NCBI GenBank assembly: GCA_015064685.1
Contig: SVRT01000001.1
Span: 165,000 to 228,999 of the forward strand
Direction of reading: 5' to 3'
Length of the DNA stretch: 64,000 bases
Origin: Oscillospiraceae bacterium
Lineage (GTDB): Bacteria > Bacillota > Clostridia > Oscillospirales > CAG-272
A program made the position numbers and the translations under genes. Positions 44,823 to 53,443 of the stretch are shown one piece after another; the stretch's first letter is position 1, and the number at the start of each line of letters is the position of its first letter. The notes below the pieces were generated by a model. That model saw only the letters and a list, made by a program, of their open reading frames with translations. It was not told the origin of the DNA and did no database searches.

Positions 44823-45791
44823 TTATACGTTATTGTTTTTAAAGAATTCTACCGTGCGGTCACGGTCGCGCTCGATCGCGCTTGTAAGCTCCTCAAGTGA
44901 GGAAAATTTTTTCTCCTCGCGCAGATACGCGCAGAACTCGACCTTCATTTTTCTGCCGTAAAGCTCGCCTGAAAAGTCGATGATATAGGTCTCGCAGTTC
45001 TTTTTGTGATCGTCGCCCGACTCAATGCTTGGGCGAATTCCCACGTTTGAAACACCCATATAGCTGCTACCGTCATCAAAGCTGCATCGGGTCGCGTAAA
45101 CGCCGTTTTTCATCGGCGCGAAATTCTCGGGAAAGAGCTGATTAGCGGTCGGGAAGCCGAGCCGTCTGCCAAGCTTTTTTCCTTCGGAAACCGGTACGCT
45201 TACAGATATCGGTCTTCCGAGCATTGCGTTTGCGATTTCGACCTCACCTTGCGCCAGATGCTTCCGTACCGCGCTCGACCCGACCGTCTCACCTGAAAGC
45301 TTGATCTCGGGAACCGTCACGGTGTTTTCTTTGCCAAGCTCCGCTTCAAGCAGAGCAGCATCTCCAAGCCCCAAATATCCAAAGTGATGATCGTATCCGC
45401 AGACTGTGCCTACGCATCCAAGCCGAGTGACAAGGATACCGTTTATGAATTCCTTTGCCCCGATATGTCTCAGCTCTTCAAATCTTCCCATTACGACAAA
45501 GTCTGCGCCACAAGTGAAAAGAAGATCGATGCGCTCATCCTTGGTGGTAAGGACAGTTGGCAATATTCCGTTGATAATTGCCCCCGGGCTTTCCTCAAAG
45601 CACCAGACACCGACAAGCTCAGCGCCTATTTTTTCTTTAAGCCGGTTTGCCTCTTCGATCAGCCTTTTGTGGGCAATATGCACTCCGTCAAAGGTGCCGA
45701 GCGCGATCACAGTACGTGTCTTTGTGAGATCGTGATCGATCTTGCCGCGGAAGGTGACCTCGAGCTTGGGCTCTGTAATGTCAGTTTTCAT
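44823..45791 (-). CDS. ribF: Bifunctional riboflavin kinase/FAD synthetase
   Basis: 322 residues from ATG 45791. N-terminal nucleotidyltransferase domain (VIALGTFDGVHIAHKRLIEEA) and C-terminal flavokinase (GRRLGFPTANQLFPE...GVSNVGIRPSI). Makes FMN, then FAD. The start overlaps the end of ireB by 11 bases, so translation is coupled; a start at 45875 would overlap much more. Confidence 0.95.
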   Translation of the reverse strand: MKTDITEPKLEVTFRGKIDHDLTKTRTVIALGTFDGVHIAHKRLIEEANRLKEKIGAELVGVWCFEESPGAIINGILPTVLTTKDERIDLLFTCGADFVVMGRFEELRHIGAKEFINGILVTRLGCVGTVCGYDHHFGYLGLGDAALLEAELGKENTVTVPEIKLSGETVGSSAVRKHLAQGEVEIANAMLGRPISVSVPVSEGKKLGRRLGFPTANQLFPENFAPMKNGVYATRCSFDDGSSYMGVSNVGIRPSIESGDDHKKNCETYIIDFSGELYGRKMKVEFCAYLREEKKFSSLEELTSAIERDRDRTVEFFKNNNV

Positions 45792-46110
45792 TGTCACTGT
45801 TATTTTCACCGTAAACAGACGAGAGATGCTCGATGTATGTCTTGACCATATCTTCGATAAGCTCGTCGCGGTCAACTCTGTTTATCATAGTGCGAGCGTT
45901 CTTGTAGTTCGAGATATGCGTAGGGTCGTCGGATTCGATATATCCCACAAGCTGAGAGACGGGATTATATCCGCCCTCGGTGATGGTGCGGCAGATCTCA
46001 TAGATCAGCGCTCTCGGATCTTCCTGTGTCTCCTCCGGAAGGATGGGGGCATCTGTCTCGGGGACGTTCTTTCCGATAATAATTTTCAGTCCGTTATTTT
46101 CAAGAATCAT
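45781..46110 (-). CDS. ireB: IreB family regulatory phosphoprotein (UPF0297)
   Basis: 109 residues. EDPRALIYEICRTITEGGYNPVSQLVGYIESDDPTHISNYKNART and DRDELIEDMVKTYI are diagnostic. In Enterococcus IreB acts with the kinase IreK in cell-envelope stress. The N-terminal part is longer than usual and lacks an obvious Thr pair, so phosphorylation is uncertain. Confidence 0.9.
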   Translation of the reverse strand: MILENNGLKIIIGKNVPETDAPILPEETQEDPRALIYEICRTITEGGYNPVSQLVGYIESDDPTHISNYKNARTMINRVDRDELIEDMVKTYIEHLSSVYGENNSDNEN

Positions 46111-46141
46111 GTAAAAAGTAGCCTTTCAATGTGTTGGGTTT

Positions 46142-46675
46142 TCATTGCTCCTCGGAGTCTGTGCCGAGAAGCTCCTCTCTGTCTGCGAGTCTTTTATACT
46201 GACCGAGCTTGCCGAATCCGATAATTATTCCGATATAAACGAGAGAATTGAGAAGGAAGAAAGGAATAAAGTCGAGCCTTGTGAGCGAGCTTGTCAATGC
46301 ATTGCTGTTGAGATCAGAGCCGAAGCGAATAAGCGCAGTTATCGATCTTACTCCACCTGCGGAAAATGCCTCAAAGTTGAAGAGAAGCGCAAAAACGAGA
46401 TGAAGCAGAGTAGCGATAGCGCCCGATATTAAAGTTTCGGGAATAGAAAAGTATGCGGTTTTATATCCCTCACGGTAGGAAATCACCGCAAGGAGTGCGT
46501 TAACACCCACAGTGTAGAGCAGTGCGCGTATCACCGTGAGCGAAAAATACTCGGTAACTACGAAAAGATTGACTATCTTCACAGCGAGTATCTCCGCGCA
46601 CATAACGATAACGCAGGATATCAGCATATACACAGCGTACACGAGTGAGCTTACGAGAATATCAATTTTTTTCAT
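46142..46675 (-). CDS. Four-helix membrane protein, unknown function
   Basis: 177 residues with hydrophobic segments near 5-30, 45-65, 80-100 and 132-152 and an acidic tail (RLADREELLGTDSEEQ). In line with ireB and ribF on one strand, 32 bases after the DUF1836-NfeD gene. It may be an MreD- or rod-type membrane helper, but no motif proves it. Confidence 0.6.
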   Translation of the reverse strand: MKKIDILVSSLVYAVYMLISCVIVMCAEILAVKIVNLFVVTEYFSLTVIRALLYTVGVNALLAVISYREGYKTAYFSIPETLISGAIATLLHLVFALLFNFEAFSAGGVRSITALIRFGSDLNSNALTSSLTRLDFIPFFLLNSLVYIGIIIGFGKLGQYKRLADREELLGTDSEEQ

Positions 46676-46707
46676 TTTTTCAACAAATTTTCAGTTATGG
46701 TTGGTTT

Positions 46708-47514
46708 TCAGATTTTTTTACAGATGAGCTTAACACCGTTGATGCTCTGAATGATGACTGTTTCGCCCGATTGAGCTATTCCGTTCGCGTCCTTCATTCG
46801 CGCGCTCCATTCCTGACCGTTGATCTTTACGGTGCCTGTTTCCTCGCGGTTATTTATCGGTTCAACGACCTTGACACGTCTGCCGATGATAAGATCTGTG
46901 TCGGTTTTTCTGTTACCCTTCATTTTAGGAGCCTTCTGGTTGTAAAGAGCCTCGAGCTTATCGTCAGCGTGCTTTTTTACAAGTGTTGCGTAATAGGCTA
47001 CGATGATTATTTCAAGCGCGTTGGTAAGTCGCTCTCTCGCACCCTCTACGGTCTCCTCGTACGTGTCCGTGACGTTCTCAATTGTATCTCTGATAGACCC
47101 GATGGTACATTCATCGTACGTAACGAGCATGTCAAGGATCTTGCAGATGTAATCGTAGAGAACCGAATCGGCAATAATGTCGTCGCGGCGGTCATCCACG
47201 CGACCGTTGATGTACTGAATCAGAAATGCAATGCGGTCGAGCTGCATGCAGGAGCGGAGCATATTGATGATGAGAATATGCGCGACCTGATTTATGTTAT
47301 ATTTTTTGAGCTTGGAATTCTCGACCCATCCGCGCTTTGTCCAGTTCTGCAGAGTTGTGCCGTCGATACCCGAAATATCGCGTATCTGTGTGAGCATAAC
47401 CCCGTCGGAAATAAAGAAGATTTTAGAGAGAAACTCAAGACCGGTAACACCGCCAAGCTCACGGCGGAGCAGCTTTGTGCCGGGAATATATTCGTCCTGT
47501 ATTCGCAGATTCAT
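46708..47514 (-). CDS. DUF1836 (HTH) - NfeD domain fusion protein
   Basis: 268 residues from ATG 47514 with GAGGT 7 bases upstream. N-terminal DUF1836 helix-turn-helix (VMLTQIRDISGIDGTTLQNW, YNINQVAHILIINMLR, AFLIQYINGRVDDRRDDI), a hydrophobic stretch (NALEIIIVAYYATLV), then an OB-fold nearly the same as the C-terminal domain of the NfeD at 39424 (KTDTDLIIGRRVKVVEPINN...VIIQSINGVKLICKKI). DUF1836 proteins such as YkrK regulate transcription in Bacillus. Likely a regulator tied to membrane NfeD function. Confidence 0.85.
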   Translation of the reverse strand: MNLRIQDEYIPGTKLLRRELGGVTGLEFLSKIFFISDGVMLTQIRDISGIDGTTLQNWTKRGWVENSKLKKYNINQVAHILIINMLRSCMQLDRIAFLIQYINGRVDDRRDDIIADSVLYDYICKILDMLVTYDECTIGSIRDTIENVTDTYEETVEGARERLTNALEIIIVAYYATLVKKHADDKLEALYNQKAPKMKGNRKTDTDLIIGRRVKVVEPINNREETGTVKINGQEWSARMKDANGIAQSGETVIIQSINGVKLICKKI

Positions 47515-47562
47515 GTTATACCTCAAGTGATTTGTTATATATAGATAAACTTACGTAGTATA

Positions 47563-47591
47563 ATTATATATCACGGTCGCGTGATTGTCAA
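47563..47591 (-). promoter_or_regulatory. Promoter/operator of the DUF1836-NfeD gene
   Basis: Minus strand TTGACA (47591-47586), 17 bases, TATAAT (47568-47563). The spacer carries inverted arms TCACG-N4-CGTGA and differs from the nfeD spacer at few positions; both continue as TATAATTATA. Confidence 0.85.
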
Positions 47592-47674
47592 GCGCATTTG
47601 GAAAACTTAATAATAATTTCAAAAATATAAACATAAAATTAATTTATCAATAAAAAATTGAGGTAAATTAGCTT

Positions 47675-48346
47675 TTGAAGAGAATAAAAATTGGTGCCGG
47701 CGCACTTTTGATGCTCGGGTCGATGATAATATCAGACAGAGCAGAGATACTGATCTTGTATTTTCTCTCCGCTTTTTTGCACGAATGCGGTCATCTTTTG
47801 GCGGCGGTATTGCTCGGGATCGGAGTGAAAGAGATACGTTTTGAGTTTTCGGGAATACGAATATGTACCGATGAGGGATTAACGTCATATAAAAGTGAGA
47901 TACTGCTTGCCGCCGCAGGACCATTTGTTAACTTTATTTGTCTTGGAATGTGTATGGTCGCCTTTCTTTTGAGCGGCAGGACGTACGGAGAGGTAACGGC
48001 ACTTGCCGAAGCCTTTATCTCGGGCAGAGAATACTCAAGTGTGGGCGCTGTGAGCTTTTTTGCCGTATCTGCGTTTCTGCAGGGCGGACTTAATCTTTTG
48101 CCTGTAAGGAGCTTTGACGGCGGACGGATACTGTATTGTTGTGTGGCATTATTGCTAGGAGAAAGAGTGGCTGAAAGGGTAATAGACGTCTTATCCGCAT
48201 TCTCTGCGCTTGTTTTGTGGACCGTTGCGCTTTATCTTCTTTTGAAGGTCGGTTCAGGACTTGGAATATACGTTTTTGCCGCGTGTATTGCCTTTTCGGT
48301 AACGAGGGAGACGGTAAATGAAAAAGAAAGCGCGGTCATTTCATAA
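47675..48346 (+). CDS. M50 site-2 protease, SpoIVFB-like
   Basis: 223 residues, TTG start at 47675 with GAGGT about 10 bases upstream. Zinc motif HECGH (36-40) inside a membrane helix and the second motif PVRSFDGGRIL. Five or six helices. Resembles the intramembrane protease SpoIVFB that activates a sporulation sigma factor, but no partner gene is adjacent, so another substrate is possible. Confidence 0.85.
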   Translation: MKRIKIGAGALLMLGSMIISDRAEILILYFLSAFLHECGHLLAAVLLGIGVKEIRFEFSGIRICTDEGLTSYKSEILLAAAGPFVNFICLGMCMVAFLLSGRTYGEVTALAEAFISGREYSSVGAVSFFAVSAFLQGGLNLLPVRSFDGGRILYCCVALLLGERVAERVIDVLSAFSALVLWTVALYLLLKVGSGLGIYVFAACIAFSVTRETVNEKESAVIS

Positions 48347-48361
48347 AAATGACCGCGCTTT
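48327..48361. terminator. Bidirectional terminator spanning the M50 stop codon
   Basis: AAAGCGCGGTCATTT and AAATGACCGCGCTTT form a 15-bp stem. The minus strand continues CTTTTTC, serving the esterase gene. Confidence 0.85.
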
Positions 48362-48388
48362 GCGATATTTGAATGTGTTTTAGATAAT

Positions 48389-49054
48389 TCATCCGTATTT
48401 TTTTACGTCGTCGAACTTGTTTTCGGTCTCGACGTAGGAGTTTCTCTGCTCGAGGAGCCATTTCCACATTTCGGGGTTGGCGAATGTCGGATCCCAGGCG
48501 TTGTGTCCGGTATTTTCGAAGATCGTGAGCCTTGCCTTTTTACCGCCCCAAGCCACTATGTTATTGATGAATTTTTTGCTTTCCTCAGGGAATACTGTCG
48601 GGTCGCTGTCACCGTGAAATGCCCAGACAGCGGTGTTCACGAGTCTGCCCGAGTTCCAATACATTCCGCCGCCGCAAATAGGTACTATTGCTGCGAAAAG
48701 CTCGGGGCGAGTCATTCCCATCTGCCATGTGGCGTAGCCTCCCATGCTTGCGCCCGTAAGATAGACACGCTCGCGGTCAACCGCCTGATCGGAAATTACA
48801 AATTCGATAAAATCCTGAAGCTGTTCAAAAATATCAAACCAGGAGTCGGCGTAGCATTGCGGACCCGTCGAAAATGCCTCCTTGAGAAAGGGTGCAGAAT
48901 GGGCGAAAAAAGAATGATTTTTAATAAGAGAAATATCTCTGCCTCTGCCGCCAGCACCGTGAAGGTAGATGACGAGAGGGTATTTTTTTCCCTCGGTCTC
49001 GTTTTCGGGACGACGGATAACGTAATCTATTTCCTTGTATCTTAATGCTTCCAT
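48389..49054 (-). CDS. Alpha/beta-hydrolase, esterase/PHB-depolymerase-like
   Basis: 221 residues from ATG 49054 (GGAGG upstream). Oxyanion block LVIYLHGAGGRGRD, nucleophile YLTGASMGGYATWQMG, acid FHGDSDPTVF, His NTGHNAWD. Cytoplasmic. Similar to feruloyl/acetyl esterases of plant-fibre degraders; substrate uncertain. Single gene. Confidence 0.88.
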   Translation of the reverse strand: MEALRYKEIDYVIRRPENETEGKKYPLVIYLHGAGGRGRDISLIKNHSFFAHSAPFLKEAFSTGPQCYADSWFDIFEQLQDFIEFVISDQAVDRERVYLTGASMGGYATWQMGMTRPELFAAIVPICGGGMYWNSGRLVNTAVWAFHGDSDPTVFPEESKKFINNIVAWGGKKARLTIFENTGHNAWDPTFANPEMWKWLLEQRNSYVETENKFDDVKKYG

Positions 49055-49119
49055 AATTGCCTCCAATAGGGATTTTAGTTTATTTTATCACCGTTTGTGT
49101 AGAGTGTCAACAGAGTTTT

Positions 49120-49151
49120 AAAAAAACGACCTCGATCGAGGTCGTTTTTTT
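49120..49151. terminator. Perfect 32-bp palindromic terminator
   Basis: AAAAAAACGACCTCGA|TCGAGGTCGTTTTTTT, with T-runs on both strands. Confidence 0.85.
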
Positions 49152-49158
49152 AGCGTTT

Positions 49159-50196
49159 TTATTTCGAAAATTGCTTTTCAAGATAATCGATATAGTAATT
49201 CCAATCTTCGCGGCTGAGGAAGTGAAGTCCCGGGCGCATATGATGTCCGATCATACCCTCGTGGAGAGGGTTGCGCAGCTTAGGTGTATCTCCGTCAGGG
49301 ATAAAGCCGGTTTTACCGTTTTCCTCGTAGTATTTGCTTGCGGCAACGCAGGAGAGATATTCGTTCTGGGGGCAAGCCCAGGTGTCGCCCTCGGCACTTG
49401 CGACGTAAGCTCTGTGAGGGAGATTTGCCGATATGAGCCAATGCTGGTCAAAGGGCATATTTTCCTCGTTATCGATATATTTTTGATAGTTTTCACAGAA
49501 CCAGAACGGGAAATTTTTAGTTATAGCGCGTACCGTTTCGCCTGTGTTTTCACGAGCCAATGCTGCGCCGCCGCATCCCGAATCGTTCGAGAATGCGCAA
49601 TAAAATCTCTCGTCGATAGCACCCGCCAGGAGTGCGGTCTTACCGAGTCGTGAGTGACCGACTACGCTTATTTTGTCCGCATCTATTTCGGGAAGCGTCA
49701 CGGCGTAATCAAGCAAAGCCGAGGCAGCGTAAGCCCAGAGACCGAGCTTTCCGCACGAATCGGGGGAGCGTTTGCCGCCCGGATAGACGAGTCCCGCAAG
49801 TCCGTTTGTAAAATCAGAGTTGTCGGACGTGACGTTCTCGTAGCAGAAGGTGAAGAGGGCATATCCGCGGTCGAGTATCTCCTCGGCGGGCTGATAGCGG
49901 TCCGAAATACCGTCGCGGAAATTGATATGAATAAATGCGGGGACCTTTTTGCCTGTATTGAGAGGATAAACGTAGTAGAAGGGGAATGTGAATTCACCGA
50001 ATTCCGCGTGGATCGTCAAAGAGAGTCGTGCAAGGTATCCCTTGCCTGCGAAATGATGTATTCCGGGGTTTTCCACCTTGACGGTCACCGAGTCGGGCTT
50101 TTTTGGGAGATAACCGTATTCCTCGCGGAATAAGAGATCGAGGATCTCCTCCTTTGATAGCCCCGTGGGATAGGGAAGTCTGTTCAAAAGTTCCAT
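49159..50196 (-). CDS. CE15-like glucuronoyl esterase
   Basis: 345 residues from ATG 50196 (AAGGAG 7 bases upstream), no signal peptide. Nucleophile VVGHSRLGKTALLAGA matches the G-x-S-R-x-G-K of CE15, followed by SNDSGCGGAAL, and His near HHMRPGLHFLSREDW. The family cuts ester links between lignin alcohols and glucuronic acid on xylan. Co-transcribed with capA (11-base gap). Confidence 0.8.
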   Translation of the reverse strand: MELLNRLPYPTGLSKEEILDLLFREEYGYLPKKPDSVTVKVENPGIHHFAGKGYLARLSLTIHAEFGEFTFPFYYVYPLNTGKKVPAFIHINFRDGISDRYQPAEEILDRGYALFTFCYENVTSDNSDFTNGLAGLVYPGGKRSPDSCGKLGLWAYAASALLDYAVTLPEIDADKISVVGHSRLGKTALLAGAIDERFYCAFSNDSGCGGAALARENTGETVRAITKNFPFWFCENYQKYIDNEENMPFDQHWLISANLPHRAYVASAEGDTWACPQNEYLSCVAASKYYEENGKTGFIPDGDTPKLRNPLHEGMIGHHMRPGLHFLSREDWNYYIDYLEKQFSK

Positions 50197-50207
50197 GATA
50201 TTACTCC

Positions 50208-51290
50208 TTATTTTTCGTTTGTCAGATTCCAGGTCGGGAAAAGCTCGCGCCAAACGTCGGTGTGAGCCTCGCAGTCAAGGTAGTGGGCAAAATTGTGATT
50301 TTGACGGTCGGTAGACTCGCGAGTGCACGCGTTTGCTATTGCGGCAACGTAGTACTTTCCGTTAGCCTCACAGAATTCGTGCCAGCCCTGTCTCCATTCG
50401 CCATTATGGAGCTGCTCATTTCTCTTGGCGAACTCGGACATAATAGTTTCCTTGTCCTCACCCTTTGCAAGTGAAATGCCGTATTCTCCCGATCTTATTG
50501 GGGTGAAGGCGATCTCGCCGCTCTTGGTGTCGTATTCGACCGCTAAAAGCGTATCCCAGCTTTCCATATCCATAAGCTTGGCAAACTGGAAGTTACCCTG
50601 ACCGTAAAGGATGTGACAGCCCTCATACTCCTCGTATGCACCGATGCAATGTGTATGCTGGCAGAGGACTACGTCAGCGCCGTTCTTTGCCATAGCGCGG
50701 CAGAGCTTACGCAGACGGGGAGAGGGATAGCGGCAATGCTCCTTGCCTCCGTGGTACATTACAAGCACACGGTCGTACTTTGCCTTTGCGGCTCTTATAT
50801 CCTCCATCGTGTCGTACTCGTCGTAGGGGCGAGAGCCCATTCTGTCCTCAAGCGCGTAGGAATATTCGTGCTCGCAGACTGCGATGATGCAAACCTTCTC
50901 GCCGTCCTTTTCAAAGACGTAATCGCGTCGTGAATCCTCGTAATTCTCGCCAAAGCCCGTGTAGTCGAGTCCTGCCGCCTTGATAGCGTTGATGCTGTCA
51001 ATAGCGCCTTCCTTACCAAAGTCAAAGATGTGGTTATTGGAGAGACCGCAAACTGTAACGCCAAGCTCTTTGAGCATCTCTGCGGTCTCTAGGGGAGCTT
51101 TGAGGTTAGGGCCGAATTTCATTATTTTGTTTTCGCTCTCTGTGATGGCGCACTCAATGTTCGCAAAGACGAGGTCCTTGTTCTCAAAAAGCGTTACGGT
51201 ATCTCCAAAAAGCGCGGGAATATTTTTCTCTTTGTAATATGGTGTTGAATAAACCGTGGGACAGATATCGCCTACAAGAAGTGTTTTCAT
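50208..51290 (-). CDS. CapA family protein (metallophosphatase superfamily)
   Basis: 360 residues from ATG 51290 (GGAGG upstream). KTLLVGDICP, DLVFANIECAIT, CGLSNNHIFDFG, VMYHGGKEHCRYPS, LCQHTHCIGAYEEY and LYGQGNFQF are CapA signatures. Named after poly-gamma-glutamate synthesis, but here it is paired with a CE15-like esterase, so another ester or phosphate substrate is likely. Confidence 0.9.
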   Translation of the reverse strand: MKTLLVGDICPTVYSTPYYKEKNIPALFGDTVTLFENKDLVFANIECAITESENKIMKFGPNLKAPLETAEMLKELGVTVCGLSNNHIFDFGKEGAIDSINAIKAAGLDYTGFGENYEDSRRDYVFEKDGEKVCIIAVCEHEYSYALEDRMGSRPYDEYDTMEDIRAAKAKYDRVLVMYHGGKEHCRYPSPRLRKLCRAMAKNGADVVLCQHTHCIGAYEEYEGCHILYGQGNFQFAKLMDMESWDTLLAVEYDTKSGEIAFTPIRSGEYGISLAKGEDKETIMSEFAKRNEQLHNGEWRQGWHEFCEANGKYYVAAIANACTRESTDRQNHNFAHYLDCEAHTDVWRELFPTWNLTNEK

Positions 51291-51322
51291 AATCAAATCC
51301 TCCGTATTTGCACAAAATTAAG

Positions 51323-51351
51323 TTGACAAGCACACGTCGGTGTGCTATAAT
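51323..51351 (+). promoter_or_regulatory. Full-consensus promoter of the divergent AraC gene with operator
   Basis: TTGACA (51323-51328), 17 bases, TATAAT (51346-51351). The spacer is almost exactly the inverted repeat AGCACAC-GTCG-GTGTGCT (51329-51346). Confidence 0.85.
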
Positions 51352-51352
51352 C

Positions 51353-51381
51353 ATTATATCACCCAAAGAAAAAAGGTGCAA
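51353..51381 (-). promoter_or_regulatory. Promoter of capA-CE15
   Basis: Minus strand TTGCAC (51381-51376), 17 bases, TATAAT (51358-51353). The 51329-51346 inverted repeat would lie at its transcription start, so one bound protein could block both promoters. Confidence 0.7.
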
Positions 51382-51440
51382 TAGATAATTTTAACGTATT
51401 AGGCGAAAAAATGCACTATATTAAGATGACCGGAGGAAAA

Positions 51441-52187
51441 ATGGAGGCGTATCTTGTAAAAAATCTATCGCATTTCTGCAATATCAGTGTCAAAAAAAGC
51501 CGCGAAATGCCCGATACAGTTATAAAGTTTTATGATCTGACCTTCGTTATGAAGGGAAGACTTTTATACAATATAAACGGAGAAGAATGCGAGATAGGAA
51601 AGAACGACGCGATCCTTTTGCCCCCGGGGACAATGCGCTCGCGAGTTGAGCTTGACGAGGAGGTAAGCTACGCGAGCTTTAATTTTCAGCTCAACGATGG
51701 AGTCACCCTACCCGACAGGCTTTTTCTATCAAACGTGGTGACCGAGGAAATAAGGACGCTTCTCTCTGCCTTCTCTCAGACCCATATATCACCGCTTTAC
51801 CATTCCGAAGAAAAGGCGCAGAATTTGCTCAACTATATTCTTTTTGAGATCCTTGACGTTCTGTCTTATGAGAGCAATGACAAGAACGTCGGCGCAATAA
51901 TCAGATTCATTGACGACAGCGTGAGTGAGAGAATAACTCTCACAATGATCAGTGACCACGTGCATCTTTCGCGCGAGTACGTCGCGTATATTTTCAAGCG
52001 CGAGACGGGAAAGACCGTTATTGAATATATAAACGAGCGCAAAATGCTGCTTGCCAAGGATATGATACAGAACGGAAATATGACTCTCGGTGAGGTCGCA
52101 CAAAGGCTCGGCTTTGAGAATTACGGATATTTTTCGAGGTGTTTTAAAAAGCATTTCAATACCTCGCCGAAATCATTTCAGAAATAA
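51441..52187 (+). CDS. AraC-family regulator
   Basis: 248 residues from ATG 51441 (GGAGG 4 bases upstream). Cupin-type N-terminus (CEIGKNDAILLPPGTMRSR) and two helix-turn-helix motifs (TLTMISDHVHLSREYVAYIFKRETG; MTLGEVAQRLGFENYGYFSRCFKKH). Divergent from capA-CE15 and so its likely regulator. Confidence 0.92.
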   Translation: MEAYLVKNLSHFCNISVKKSREMPDTVIKFYDLTFVMKGRLLYNINGEECEIGKNDAILLPPGTMRSRVELDEEVSYASFNFQLNDGVTLPDRLFLSNVVTEEIRTLLSAFSQTHISPLYHSEEKAQNLLNYILFEILDVLSYESNDKNVGAIIRFIDDSVSERITLTMISDHVHLSREYVAYIFKRETGKTVIEYINERKMLLAKDMIQNGNMTLGEVAQRLGFENYGYFSRCFKKHFNTSPKSFQK

Positions 52188-52188
52188 T

Positions 52189-52217
52189 AAAAAATGCCGC
52201 ACAAGCGGCATTTTTTT
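52189..52217. terminator. Bidirectional terminator
   Basis: AAAAAATGCCGC, loop ACAA, GCGGCATTTTTTT between convergent genes. Confidence 0.9.
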
Positions 52218-52225
52218 GATATTTA

Positions 52226-53443
52226 TTATTCTGTCTGCTTGCTACCAAGCTTTGCTTTTATTGAGTCGAATGGAAGAGAAATGATCACTCCGACCACCAT
52301 AAGTCCCATCCAGACAAGGATCAGATTGCCCCATCCGATAGTCGTTGCGGCATTTGCGAAAACGAGGTTTGCGGCAGCTGCTGCCATATAGCTTAAAAAG
52401 TCGAGGAAGCCTGTTGCGCTCGAGACTATTCCCGTGCTTTTAAGGCTCGGGCAGTACACGCTCCAGAGCATACTTGACGCACTGTTTGAGGACATTATTG
52501 CAAGAATGATGAAAACGATATTAAGGATAGGAAGGCTTACAAAGTATGTAAGAACAAAGAAGATCACTGCAGAGCTGAACATCAGAAGAAGCGCGAGATT
52601 AACGTTGTGTCCGAGTCTTTCGTAAACAAATACGGCAATGATCGCGGTCAGTGAAATTATGAGGGTCGCGGCAGTGAATATGCTTGCAGCCTCGGTATCC
52701 GAAAACTTAAGATGCTGGGCAAGATAGGTAGGAAGCCAGAAAACGACCGACGTTCTGACAACACCTGTAAGTATTGCTACGAATGAGAATTTTACGATGT
52801 GGTGCTTGAAGAGCACCTTAACGTTTTGCGCGCCTTTTTTCTCGGTCTTGATCTGACCGTATTTAACGATCCCACGCTTTTCAAAGACGAGAAAAATTAT
52901 AAATGTAATCGCGGACATACCAAAAAGTGCCGCGCTGCTTACAGCGAACACGCTCTGCCATGCAAGGAATGATGCGAGAAGTCCTGCGGCAGGTGAGCCA
53001 AAGAGGGAAGCAAAGGTGTAGCCTACACTGCAACGTACAGCGTGAATATGCTCGGTGTTCTCGGATACGACCTTGGTCATAGGTCCGTAGATCATCGAAA
53101 GGAAGAATCCCGTCACCGCATAAGCGATCATTGCCGCTGCAGGGGTGATATGGACGATGAGCGAGAAGGTAAGATTTGTGATACCTGCGCCGAGAAGGCC
53201 CATGGATATCATCCATCTAGCCTTGATTTTGTCTCCGATCGCGCCGTTTATAAGCTGTCCTACTGCGTAAAACACGAAGTAGAGCGAGGAGATGCTACCG
53301 ATATATTCTTCGGTGTATCCTTGAGTTATCATTTGCGGAGTTACCGCGCCGAGAATATTTCTGGCTATATAGACCGCAAAATATGCCACCGAGCAAAGTG
53401 CTCCGAGCATAAACGCGTTTTTTGCATTTCTTGAGAGCTTCAT
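52226..53443 (-). CDS. Major facilitator superfamily transporter, OPA/UhpC-like
   Basis: 405 residues with 12 helices. AVGQLINGAIGDKIKARWMI is the loop 2-3 motif and GYTFASLFGSPAAGLLASFLAWQSVF the organophosphate-antiporter-like helix 5 region. Probably imports a sugar phosphate or glycerol phosphate, or a related anion. Overlaps the next gene by 4 bases (ATGA). Confidence 0.88.
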   Translation of the reverse strand: MKLSRNAKNAFMLGALCSVAYFAVYIARNILGAVTPQMITQGYTEEYIGSISSLYFVFYAVGQLINGAIGDKIKARWMISMGLLGAGITNLTFSLIVHITPAAAMIAYAVTGFFLSMIYGPMTKVVSENTEHIHAVRCSVGYTFASLFGSPAAGLLASFLAWQSVFAVSSAALFGMSAITFIIFLVFEKRGIVKYGQIKTEKKGAQNVKVLFKHHIVKFSFVAILTGVVRTSVVFWLPTYLAQHLKFSDTEAASIFTAATLIISLTAIIAVFVYERLGHNVNLALLLMFSSAVIFFVLTYFVSLPILNIVFIILAIMSSNSASSMLWSVYCPSLKSTGIVSSATGFLDFLSYMAAAAANLVFANAATTIGWGNLILVWMGLMVVGVIISLPFDSIKAKLGSKQTE

